From Maribacter sp044594925 (GTDB lineage: Bacteria; Bacteroidota; Bacteroidia; Flavobacteriales; Flavobacteriaceae): a DNA stretch of 64,000 nt. Shown here one piece after another: positions 43,562-53,400 of the stretch. Under the pieces are notes generated by a model. The model saw nothing but the letters and a program-made list of their open reading frames with translations. It ran no database searches and had not been told where the DNA came from. The position numbers were made by a program, and so were the translations under genes. The stretch's first letter is position 1, and the number at the start of each line of letters is the position of its first letter. Location of the stretch: NCBI RefSeq assembly GCF_044594925.1, contig NZ_CP138991.1, positions 1,426,001 through 1,490,000 on the forward strand, in the 5' to 3' direction.

Positions 43562-45964
43562 TTAGTTTTTCATAAACTGCCACCATTTTTTTTCTGGCTC
43601 ACCGTAATACCCATATCCGTATTTACCTCCGTATCCTAAATCCGAATTCTTTACGGCATTTACAACAAAGGCCAAGTTTTTAAGTTTACCTTCCTCCTTT
43701 AACTTCATAGGGTATTCCAACACTTTCTTGTCCGTACTGTCTGCTTTTACAACGTAAAGAATTTGATCTGCATATTCACTAATGAGTAAAGTATCCGTTA
43801 CTGCCAAAATGGGAGCACTATCCAATATAATATAGTCATAAGAATCCCTTACCTCTTCAATAAGTTCACTCATTCTGCTACTCATTAATAGTTCCGTGGG
43901 ATTAGGTGGTATTTTCCCGGAATAAATTACATCTACTTTATTTTCGTTAACGAATTGCTCATTCGTTATCGACTTTACGGTGACCGTCTTGTCGTATAAA
44001 TATTCGGTAAGTCCTATTCCTACGTCCCTCTTATTACTACTGGCACTTTCTCCTCCATAGAACGTATACAATTTAGGATTTCTAATATCAGCTCCTAAAA
44101 GTAAAATTCGTTTTCCCGTGTTGGCAAGTATCATAGTTAGGTTAGAAGATACAAAAGTCTTTCCTTCACCAGGCACACTAGAGGTAACGAGGACAACATT
44201 TTTCTTACCGCCATCCCCTTTGGATTTCAACAAATAATCAAGGTTGGTCCGTAAAATACGTAAGGACTCCCCAAGAACGGATCGGTCATTAACACCCACC
44301 ATTTTCACCTGATTTTTCGTTAGCTTAGGAATCTCGGCAAGTACTGGTATGTTTTTGATGAGTTTTTCCAATCCAATTTTATTATGGATTTTACTATCTA
44401 ATATTCCTTTAAGATATATAAAGGAAAAAGGCACCAAGAAACCAAAAATCATAGAAGCCAGATAAATAATAGGCTTTTTGGGTGAGACCGGCATTGATGA
44501 CGGATTATAAGCGTAGTCTATAACTTTGGATTTAGGCGAGGCGGAAGCAAATGTAATTTGTGACTCCTCACGTTTTTGAAGTAAATAAAGATATAACTGC
44601 TCTTTGGTTTGTTGCTGTCTGGTAATATCCCTTAACGCCCTTTCGTTTTTAGGCGACGAGTATATCCTAGAATTCATCACTGCCATCTGACTACTTAGAT
44701 TGTTTACCTGAAGGTTTAAGCTATTGGTCATACCACTTAAACTGGACTTCATACTATTTCTAAGACCATCTATTTGTTGATCAAGATTAACGATAATCGG
44801 GTTTTTTTCGTTGGAACTTTTCAAAAGACGCTTACGCTCTAAAACCAACTGGTTGTATTTGGCTGTAGTACTTGCTATGGACGCATCGGCCAAACCAATA
44901 TTAGAGGGCAATACCTCATAACTATCCTGTTCATCCACATAGTCTTTCATAGAGTTCGCAATTTCTAACTGCGTTGACATCTTTTGAAGCTCTTGCTGAT
45001 TAGCCGCTCCAACGTTCATATTAATATTAGCCTGCGAAGCAATATCCGTTAAGCCACGCTCTGTCTTAAAATCTTGAGCAGACTGGTCTATAGAAGAAAG
45101 GTTGTCGTAAATACTAGAAATTCTATCGTTAATAAAATTAGAGGTATTATCTGCCAAAGCCTTCTTATCCTCTATGGCATTGTTATTATACACATAAATA
45201 AGCCGATCCAGAATCTTCTTTGCCTCTTGGGCACTTGCATCATTTAGACTTAAATTCAAAATATTTGAATATTCCTTAGATTGGGTAATAACGGTTCCTT
45301 TCTTATAAGCCTGGGCCACTGCCGTTACGGGTACGAGACTAATTTTAAAAAGCCTTCCTTTTCCCCTTGCTATATGCTCAGGATTGGGTAAAAGAACAAT
45401 ATCTCCTATCGCTTTTGTAGAAATCTTGTTACCAAAAGCATAATTCTTAAAATCGGACAAAGGCTCTCCTTCAACAATTTCCTGAAAACCAAAGGAATTT
45501 TCTGAACTTAAATCTACCATAAAAGTAGCTCCTGAACGATAAATTATACTATCTGAAGCAATGAAATTAACCTTAAATGGTTGTTCCTGATAAACTTGGG
45601 AATCCTTGATATTACCAATTTCAATAATTTTTAAATTCAAATTTAAATCGATGACAACATCAATAAAATTAGATCTTGAGTTTAGGATTTCAATTTCATC
45701 CTCTACTTTATTCTTACCTGCCCCAAGAAAATCTAAATCTTTGAAAAGATTTAGTTGTGGAGAAGAGTTTTTTTCTTCGATTATTTGAATTTTGGCCGTA
45801 GCAGAATACTTAGGTACCGAGTAGCGAATAAAGATATACCCTAATATCAGTGCCGTAAGTATAGAAAGTACAAACCATATCCAATGTTTAGAATAGGATT
45901 GTATAATTGCCTTTAAGTCGAAATCGTTTCCTGTATTAGGAGACATATTTGTATTTGAGCTCAT
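43562..45964 (-). CDS. wzc: Polysaccharide co-polymerase / tyrosine autokinase (Wzc-like)
   Basis: 800 aa. An N-terminal Wzz domain with membrane helix at about 34-52, a long periplasmic coiled-coil part (about 60-495), and a second helix near 510 (PIIYLASMIFGFLVPFSFIYL). The cytosolic BY-kinase (about 545-800) has Walker A SSVPGEGKTFVSSNL, Walker A' GADIRNPK and Walker B YIILDSAP. It ends in a Tyr-rich tail (YGGKYGYGYYG), the autophosphorylation cluster. It polymerises and exports surface polysaccharide together with Wza (encoded 16 bp upstream). The CpsB-like phosphatase is its presumed antagonist. Confidence 0.93.
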   Translation of the reverse strand: MSSNTNMSPNTGNDFDLKAIIQSYSKHWIWFVLSILTALILGYIFIRYSVPKYSATAKIQIIEEKNSSPQLNLFKDLDFLGAGKNKVEDEIEILNSRSNFIDVVIDLNLNLKIIEIGNIKDSQVYQEQPFKVNFIASDSIIYRSGATFMVDLSSENSFGFQEIVEGEPLSDFKNYAFGNKISTKAIGDIVLLPNPEHIARGKGRLFKISLVPVTAVAQAYKKGTVITQSKEYSNILNLSLNDASAQEAKKILDRLIYVYNNNAIEDKKALADNTSNFINDRISSIYDNLSSIDQSAQDFKTERGLTDIASQANINMNVGAANQQELQKMSTQLEIANSMKDYVDEQDSYEVLPSNIGLADASIASTTAKYNQLVLERKRLLKSSNEKNPIIVNLDQQIDGLRNSMKSSLSGMTNSLNLQVNNLSSQMAVMNSRIYSSPKNERALRDITRQQQTKEQLYLYLLQKREESQITFASASPKSKVIDYAYNPSSMPVSPKKPIIYLASMIFGFLVPFSFIYLKGILDSKIHNKIGLEKLIKNIPVLAEIPKLTKNQVKMVGVNDRSVLGESLRILRTNLDYLLKSKGDGGKKNVVLVTSSVPGEGKTFVSSNLTMILANTGKRILLLGADIRNPKLYTFYGGESASSNKRDVGIGLTEYLYDKTVTVKSITNEQFVNENKVDVIYSGKIPPNPTELLMSSRMSELIEEVRDSYDYIILDSAPILAVTDTLLISEYADQILYVVKADSTDKKVLEYPMKLKEEGKLKNLAFVVNAVKNSDLGYGGKYGYGYYGEPEKKWWQFMKN

Positions 45965-45980
45965 TGCTATTTTTATTAAA

Positions 45981-46769
45981 CTAGTTTCTAGTTAAGATGA
46001 TTACGGTTGATGTAATTAGAATGGATGCGATAGAGACTGCTATGGTTGCCCTATTGTCCAAAGCAGAGGCCGTAACGGCTGATTGATTTGGTTCTACATA
46101 GACCACATCGTTTTGCGTTAGATAATAAACAGGGGATTTGGTCGCTTCTTTCGTAGTTAAATCTATTCTATAATATACTTTAGTACCGTCAAAATCCCTG
46201 ATGACCAAAATATTGTTTCGTTGTCCTTTGATCGTAAGGTCACTTGCAAGACCTAATGCCTCCATAATGGTAATTTCTTCGCCGTTTATTTGGTACGTAC
46301 CTGGTCTGTTTACTTCTCCTAATATACTAACGGTAAAATTTTGTAATCGTATATTGATAATAGGATTCTTTAAATAATCAGCTAAGCGCTCTCTTAAAAG
46401 GACCCTAAGTTCCTCAGGAGATAGTCCAGAAATCTTAAGCTTACCGATTACGGGAAAATCTATTTCACCAGCTTGGTCCACTAAATAATCTACTTGCTGT
46501 ACGGTTCCACCAAGCCCACCTTGCGTATCATTCGGCGCTCTGTACAAATTAAAAGGTGCACTGGCCTCTGGGTTAAGGGTAGAAATATGGATACTAACAA
46601 CATCATCTACCTTAAATTTAGGAATAAAAGAATCATTGTCTACTATAGTTTCAAAGGAACCAACATCTTGAAAATACACAACATCTTTCTTTGAGCCACA
46701 AGACGACACGGTTGCTAAAAAAAGCAATAGAAAAAATCCTTTAAAATAAATAGAAATACTCTTGATCAT
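45981..46769 (-). CDS. wza: Polysaccharide export lipoprotein (Wza-like)
   Basis: 262 aa. Lipoprotein signal with VSSC box and lipid Cys24. The mature part has a Poly_export domain (about 45-145; FKVDDVVSIHISTLNP, GEIDFPVIGKLKISGLSPEEL) and a single SLBB domain (about 150-225; FTVSILGEVNRPGTY). A hydrophobic helix follows near the end (about 240-258), as in short Bacteroidota OPX proteins. It forms the outer-membrane exit channel for EPS or capsule. It lies 25 bp after the dehydratase gene and 16 bp before wzc on the same strand. Confidence 0.92.
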   Translation of the reverse strand: MIKSISIYFKGFFLLLFLATVSSCGSKKDVVYFQDVGSFETIVDNDSFIPKFKVDDVVSIHISTLNPEASAPFNLYRAPNDTQGGLGGTVQQVDYLVDQAGEIDFPVIGKLKISGLSPEELRVLLRERLADYLKNPIINIRLQNFTVSILGEVNRPGTYQINGEEITIMEALGLASDLTIKGQRNNILVIRDFDGTKVYYRIDLTTKEATKSPVYYLTQNDVVYVEPNQSAVTASALDNRATIAVSIASILITSTVIILTRN

Positions 46770-46794
46770 GGTTAGGGTTTTAAATCGGTTATTG

Positions 46795-48732
46795 TTAAAA
46801 TTTAGGTTGTAGCACCTTAGTTTTAGACTTATTTATATTAATGACCTCTGGCTTATCTAAAGAACAAAGTTCAGAATTATTAGAAATATATTCCGGCACT
46901 ATTTTCTTCATAAGTTTCACTGTATTGTCATTAAAAAAGATATTAGAGATGCAAAGTTCATCTATCATGTACCTTACGCTTGCGTAATCCAGATCACGCA
47001 CCTTACTGATCATAATCTTCTTATGATAGGTAGGCAAGGTATTCTCACCATTGGCAAGCAGTTCCTCGTATAATTTTTCACCAGGTCTTAATCCTGTTAT
47101 CTTAATGTCAATATCTTCGGGGTATTTCAAACCGGAAAGATTGATCATATTTTTCGCTAAATCAAATATTTTAACCGACTCGCCCATATCAAATAGGAAA
47201 ATCTCTCCTCCCTTACCCATTGCGGCCGCTTCCAAAACTAACTGCGAAGCTTCCGGAATGGTCATAAAATATCTGGTGATATCCTTGTGTGTAACCGTTA
47301 GCGGCCCACCTTTTGCAATTTGCTTTTTAAACAAAGGAATTACAGAACCATTAGACCCGAGTACATTTCCAAAACGTGTGGTAATAAATTTGGTCTTTTT
47401 CTGTTGTTGCATACAACTTATGTACATCTCCGCAATTCGTTTGGTAGCTCCCATAATATTGGTTGGGTTAACTGCTTTATCGGTAGAGACAAATACAAAC
47501 TTATCAACGTCATATTGTATGGAGAGGTCTACGATAGCCTTAGTGCCCGCAACATTTATTTTTATGGCCTCGTAAGAATTATACTCCATTAAAGGCACAT
47601 GTTTGTAAGCAGCTGCATGGAATACCATATTTGGCCGGTATTCTTGAAAAAAGGCATTCATTCTGTTCTTATCTCTAATATCGCCTACAATGGCAATAAA
47701 ATTATGATGCCCGTTCTGTTTTAATTCTTGCTGTAAATCATAAAGCGCTGATTCTGCTTGATCCACAATAATTAAACTTTTATAATCGTAATTGGCTATT
47801 TGGCGCACAATTTCACTTCCTATGGACCCGGCACCGCCAGTGACCATAATAACCTGATCCTTAACTTGGTTAGATACTTTCGATTTCTTGATCTCAATAG
47901 GCATCCTATTCAATAAATCCTCAATCTGAACTTGCTTGATCTGAGATACGTTTAATTCTCCGTTGATCCAATCATCGATATGCGGAACAATTTTAACCTG
48001 TACCGGATAATCCACCAGACTTTCCAACAACAGTCGTAATCCATTAGCGTCAATATTTGTGATAGAGACAATAATTTCAGAAATTTCCTTGGTTACAAAA
48101 AAGTTATTGGAAAGTAGTTTTTTGTTGAAAACCGGAATTCCATTAATGTTTTTTCCTTGCTTCTTAGGGTCGTCATCCAAATACCCTAATACTTTTGTTT
48201 CACTACCGGAATGACTTGTCAGTGCATTATAGGTTAAAATTCCAGCTTCCCCAGCGCCATATATTAAGATGTTCTTGGAGGCTTTGAAATTTTTGACCAA
48301 TCCATAATAAAGCGATTTAAAAACATACCTTGAGGTTGTTAATGCAATAAAACCTATTAAACTATGAATTATAATTATGGATAAAGGAATTGTGAAATTT
48401 TCGAGCAATACAAATTGTCTATTGGTCAAGACAAAAAATATGGTAAGGACACTGGACAGGCAAATAGCATTAAAGATATTATAAACATCACGTACCCCCG
48501 TATGACGCACCACTCCTTTGTAAGAACCCGTGACCAGAAAAGATACGGCGGCGATAGCAATAATACAAGGCAGTTGCATCAATAGCATGTCAATATCAAA
48601 ACCGAGGGTTAAATTAAACCGTACGAGATAGGATAATACAAAGGCAAAAGCTATGGTAGCTAGGTCAATACCAAATACAAGCCATTTAGACGCGTATTTC
48701 TGAACATTGTTTGTGAGGTAGTTTTTAATCAT
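46795..48732 (-). CDS. FlaA1/CapD/WbpM-type UDP-sugar 4,6-dehydratase
   Basis: 645 aa. Four N-terminal membrane helices (about 15-135), a CoA-binding-like Rossmann domain (about 150-270; IYGAGEAGIL), and an extended SDR domain (about 290-580; VTGGAGSIGSEIV). Its catalytic region reads STDKAVNPTNIMGATKR, where Met replaces the usual Tyr as in membrane WbpM/PglF-type dehydratases. It makes UDP-4-keto-6-deoxy-HexNAc, the precursor of bacillosamine-like or QuiNAc residues. It overlaps the aminotransferase by 4 bp and precedes wza. The precise product is undetermined. Confidence 0.92.
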   Translation of the reverse strand: MIKNYLTNNVQKYASKWLVFGIDLATIAFAFVLSYLVRFNLTLGFDIDMLLMQLPCIIAIAAVSFLVTGSYKGVVRHTGVRDVYNIFNAICLSSVLTIFFVLTNRQFVLLENFTIPLSIIIIHSLIGFIALTTSRYVFKSLYYGLVKNFKASKNILIYGAGEAGILTYNALTSHSGSETKVLGYLDDDPKKQGKNINGIPVFNKKLLSNNFFVTKEISEIIVSITNIDANGLRLLLESLVDYPVQVKIVPHIDDWINGELNVSQIKQVQIEDLLNRMPIEIKKSKVSNQVKDQVIMVTGGAGSIGSEIVRQIANYDYKSLIIVDQAESALYDLQQELKQNGHHNFIAIVGDIRDKNRMNAFFQEYRPNMVFHAAAYKHVPLMEYNSYEAIKINVAGTKAIVDLSIQYDVDKFVFVSTDKAVNPTNIMGATKRIAEMYISCMQQQKKTKFITTRFGNVLGSNGSVIPLFKKQIAKGGPLTVTHKDITRYFMTIPEASQLVLEAAAMGKGGEIFLFDMGESVKIFDLAKNMINLSGLKYPEDIDIKITGLRPGEKLYEELLANGENTLPTYHKKIMISKVRDLDYASVRYMIDELCISNIFFNDNTVKLMKKIVPEYISNNSELCSLDKPEVININKSKTKVLQPKF

Positions 48733-49859
48733 TTTTTCAATGCTTTTAGTATCACGTTCATTATTCTAGACCGATCCTCGTCTGTTAAGTTTGAACCACT
48801 TGGCAGACATAGTCCTTTACTGAATAATTCAGATGATACTCCGTTAAGTTTATTTGGGTAATTTTTAAATATGGGTTGTTCGTGCAAAGGTTTCCATAAA
48901 GGCCTAGATTCAATATCATCTGTCAGTAAGGCCAAGCGTAAATGCTCCCTTTGTTCGTAAGATTCCATAACAATGGTCGTTAGCCATCTATTGGAATGAA
49001 AACCTTCCGGTTCTTCTAAAAATTGTATGGTATCAAATTGTTTCAAATTCTCCTGGTAGAAGGCGTGGTTCGCTCTTCTTGCGGCTACTCTATCCTGCAA
49101 TACTTCTAACTGACCTCTACCTATACCGGCAAGGACGTTACTCATTCTATAATTATAACCTACATGCGAGTGCTGATAATGAGGGGCATCATCCCTAGCC
49201 TGTGTGGCAAGGAATATAGCTCTATCTCTCGTCTTCCAATCTTTACTGACAAGTGCTCCACCGCCAGAGGTCGTGATAATTTTATTTCCATTGAAGGAAA
49301 CAACGCCTAGCGTTGCAAGATTACCGCATTTTATATTCTTATAAGTACTTCCCAGTGCTTCTGCGCTATCCTCTATGATCGGAATATCATAACGCTGGGC
49401 CACTGCGTTCACTTCGTCAACGAGGTATGGCATACCGTATAAATGTACCGCAATAATAGCCTTAGGCTTTTTGCCTTTAGCCATTCTTTCTTTTATGGCT
49501 TGCTCTAAAAGTTCAGGACATATGTTCCAAGTGCTTTTCTCGCTATCTATAAATACAGGTATTGCTCCTAAATATAATATGGGGTTAGCGGATGCCGAAA
49601 ACGTAAAACTCTGACAAAGCACTTCATCGTCTCGCTCTACTCCAAGAATTTCCAGTGCCAAATGTAAAGCAGCCGTTCCGGAGCTAAGCATCGCAACTTC
49701 GGCAGATGCTCCCATATATCCGGATAAACTTTCTTCAAACTTGGTCACATTAGGACCTAAGGGAGCAATCCAATTGGTATCAAAAGCCTCAGCGACATAT
49801 TTCTGCTCGTTATGGCCTAAATGTGGAGATGAAAGATATATTTTTTTTGTTTTGCTCAA
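48729..49859 (-). CDS. DegT/DnrJ/EryC1/StrS-family sugar aminotransferase
   Basis: 376 aa PLP enzyme. PLP-lysine motif VVSFNGNKIITTSGGGALV (Lys near 191), EDSAEALGS, AIIAVHLYGMPYLVD and N-terminal YLSSPHLGHNEQKY. It is likely to transfer an amino group to the 4-keto sugar made by the neighbouring WbpM-type dehydratase, as in PglE/LegC-type pathways. Context rather than sequence gives the substrate. It is the promoter-proximal gene of the operon; a -7-like TATTTTTG lies 35 bp upstream of its ATG. Confidence 0.92.
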   Translation of the reverse strand: MSKTKKIYLSSPHLGHNEQKYVAEAFDTNWIAPLGPNVTKFEESLSGYMGASAEVAMLSSGTAALHLALEILGVERDDEVLCQSFTFSASANPILYLGAIPVFIDSEKSTWNICPELLEQAIKERMAKGKKPKAIIAVHLYGMPYLVDEVNAVAQRYDIPIIEDSAEALGSTYKNIKCGNLATLGVVSFNGNKIITTSGGGALVSKDWKTRDRAIFLATQARDDAPHYQHSHVGYNYRMSNVLAGIGRGQLEVLQDRVAARRANHAFYQENLKQFDTIQFLEEPEGFHSNRWLTTIVMESYEQREHLRLALLTDDIESRPLWKPLHEQPIFKNYPNKLNGVSSELFSKGLCLPSGSNLTDEDRSRIMNVILKALKK

Positions 49860-49893
49860 AGGTTAGGCTTTAATACATAAGAATTTCGGATTA

Positions 49894-49901
49894 CAAAAAT
49901 A
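49894..49901 (-). promoter_or_regulatory. Candidate -7 element for the EPS operon
   Basis: TATTTTTG on the minus strand (TAnnTTTG consensus), 35 bp upstream of the aminotransferase ATG. No good -33 TTG, so tentative. Confidence 0.4.
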
Positions 49902-50420
49902 TACATCTCAGTTCTTAAAAAAGTAAAATGACTTTTAATTTCGTTAAAGGAATTAAAATCTCGGTTATCTGCATTTATTCTATTTTTTATCCTAAAATAC
50001 CTTCATTTCATAGCACTTGCCTTACAACTCTTACACTTTGCCCTGTCTTTTGCAAAAACAACAAAGATGAAACAAAGTTACCATTCTATATCTAGATCAT
50101 CTAAAGATATGTGAAAATATTCTTAATTTTTTTAAACAATCATCGGGCCTTAAATTGTTGATAACCAACTATTTTTTGTTAAAAAAAATATTCCATTTTA
50201 ACTAAATAAACTTACAATTACGTCATAATTTCGCACAAAAAAACTAGGGATTGTATACACCTAAAAAAACCGCTAATTCCTGAATTTAAGTCTTCAAAAA
50301 TAAAGTTCACTGTTATGGACATGTTTTGAACGATTAATCTTTCGCTTTCGTCGTATTAATTAAAGCCTTGATTGGTCCTGTCCTAACTTTGATTGTTTAG
50401 AATACATAATTGCCCCAAGA
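49902..50420. promoter_or_regulatory. Long intergenic region upstream of the 3,470-codon gene, with candidate -7 element
   Basis: About 520 bp (of a 561-bp gap) with no coding frame, hairpin or repeat recognised. TAACTTTG at 50384-50391 matches TAnnTTTG, 30 bp before the ATG at 50421. TTG triplets occur upstream but at shorter spacing (13 bp) than usual. The length suggests regulator-binding sites but none is identifiable by eye. Confidence 0.4.
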
Positions 50421-53400
50421 ATGAAAAAGAATTACAAAAGCCCCATTATTTTATTTGTATTGCTCTTAACGCTTGTGCTGAACAATAAATTGTACGCTCA
50501 AGCAAATATAGAGGGAGAATGGGGCGCTCCAATCGAAACATTTTCCATAGTTCCTGTTGCAGTAGCCAATTTACCGGACGGTAGGCTCATTACCTGGTCT
50601 TCGCGGTTTCCGGAAACCTTTTTAGAGACTGGTGACGGACAGACCCACACGCAGATTTTTAATCCCGCTACGGACACTACGGAGCCAGCAACTGTATCCA
50701 ACACCAACCATGATATGTTCTGCCCGGGCATTAATAATTTAGCTGATGGCCGTATTCTCTCCGCCGGTGGTGTAACGGATCAAGAAACCAGTATTTATGA
50801 TCCAGCCACAGGAACATGGAGTGTTGCAGCGCGGATGAATATTCCAAGAGGCTATCAGGGTAATGTGACCACGCCAGAAGGTTGGGTCTTTACCTTAGGA
50901 GGCTCCTGGAGCGGTAGCAATACGCCAAGTACCAATGGCGGTAAAGATGCAGAAATTTGGAGTCCGGAAACAGGTTGGAAAAAAATACCCAATATTCAAG
51001 GCAAAAATATCTTCACTGATAATGATCTAGCTTTGGAGTTACAAGGTTTATATCGCGTAGACAATCATTTATGGTTGTGGCCAGCCTCTGATGGTTCCTT
51101 GTTCCATGCAGGACCAAGTGAAGAAATGCATTGGATGGATATATTGGCCAATGATGGTCAAGGCGAAATCATTAGCGCGGGTCTAAGGGGAGATTCCTAT
51201 TCCATGAAGGGAACAACAGTCATGTTCGACATAGATAAAATTTTAAAGGTCGGTGGTGCAGAATCTTATGGTGGCAACCCATATTCCGGAGTTAGGCCAG
51301 CAAAAAATGAAACCTTTGTCATTGATATTTCGGGAGGCTATGGCAGCACACCCACGGTTACTCCCTCTGGTCTTTTACAAGAATCTAGGACAATGCACAA
51401 CAGCACGGTATTGCCCAACGGAGAAGTATTGGTCACAGGAGGCCTGGACCATGCCGAGGTTTTTACGGACACCGGTGCAAGATTAAATGCGGAAATCTAT
51501 AATCCGGTATCCAATTCTTGGAGACCGGTTGCGGGTATGGCAACACCAAGGACCTATCATAGTGTAGCGATTTTAATGACCGATGGTCGCGTGTTCGTTG
51601 GTGGTGGCGGTCTTTGTGATTCCCCTGACTACATAGCTTGTAATAACTGGACAAATGCGGAGATATATAGTCCACCTTATTTATTCGATGCGGGAGGAGC
51701 CTTGGCGGCAAGACCCACTATTACGGCACCGGATACGGCAGATTACAATACCACTATCAATGTAACGGGATCTACAGGTGTACAAGAATTTAGTTTGATA
51801 CGTTTCTCGGCTGCTACGCACAGTACCAATAACGAACAGAGACGAATTCCGGTATCTTTTTCTGGAACCGCCGGGAACTATAATGTAAATATTCCGGACA
51901 GAAATTTATTGCCTCCAGGCTACTATATGCTTTTTGCCTTAGATGCCAATGGAGTGCCCAGTGTTGCAGAAACCATTCAAATAGGATCGGCGCTACCCCT
52001 ACCCTTTGATTCCAGTTTGGTGCTAGACCTTCAGTTTGAAGACGGTGCAGGAACGACCGTTTTTGATAATTCCATCTATAATAATGACGGAACTATTCGT
52101 CAGTTTGATAATACCGGAGCAGAAGTAGCGGCAACAGAACAGGTTTGGGGAGCAGGATTATACGGAGGCGCACTCGAATTTGATGGTTATGAATTTAATA
52201 GTAACTCCATTATAGACATCCCTTATGATGAGGCTTCTTTGGGAACCATACGGCAAAGTGTAACCATGAGTGCTTGGGTATACCGCAGTGTAGATCAGCT
52301 TACCCCGGATGGAAGAGCACCTAACGTAGCTATAGTAGCCCATGAATACCCGGATCTCTTTTTTGGATACCATAATAGTCTTTACAAATGGGCTTTTCTC
52401 ACTACTACTGGACTGGTAGAGTGCTATGCTGGTTACGATGATCTGGACGGATGGGTACATTTAGCGGCAACTTATGATGGCGCTACCGCTAGGCTATATG
52501 CCAACGGTATTGAAATCTGTAACAAGCCAATAACGGGAGATATTCATTTAGCGGATGTTCCCTCAAGACAAGACGCATTTACGGTGTCAGGTTTTTATGA
52601 AGACGGTACGCTTACTGGCTTTTTACCCGCTTATTATAATGGAAGCAATGTCGTTGATGAACTGGATGGACAACTTGATGAGGTTAAAATTTGGAATCGT
52701 GTTCTTGATCCCAACCAAATACGAGCCATTTACCAAGACGGCCTTGACCTTCCAGAAACTACGGTACAGGATTGTCCTTTGGAAGGAATTATTAATGCGG
52801 AATATCGCATAGGCACGGGGCCTTGGCAAGATGTGGTCAATAGAACTATTGAAACCGTAGAAGGCCAACAGGTTTTTATAAGGGCTAAAGCCTATGGTGC
52901 ACAATATTTTGTGACCACTACCGAAGTAGACGGACCAACATTTGATTCCAATACGGATTTAGATGTGGACGGTGCCTACCAGATTGATTTAAATTTAGAT
53001 GGTAGTGATGGTCTTGGACCAGAAAGTAACGATGGTCTTATAGACCAGCGCAGTCAGGGACAATATGCCTTGACCACCGCAAACGGTTGCCCTACCGTAA
53101 TACAAATCAATGTAACCCCTGCTTGCGGAACATCGGTTCCCAACCCATATCAAAGTCAGGATGTAGGCGCGGTCGGTGTTACCGGTGTATCCTGTGAAGA
53201 TGGTGGCGTTATTACCGTTAGAGGTTCTGGTTCCGATATTTTCCTTGGAACGGACGAGTTTCATTTTGTACATAGACAATTGGACGGTAACGGTGAGATT
53301 ATTGCAAGGGTAAACAGTTTAAACAATACCAACAACTTTGCAAAAGCTGGAGTAATGATGCGAAATAGCTTGGATGGAAACTCCAATCACGCTTATATGG

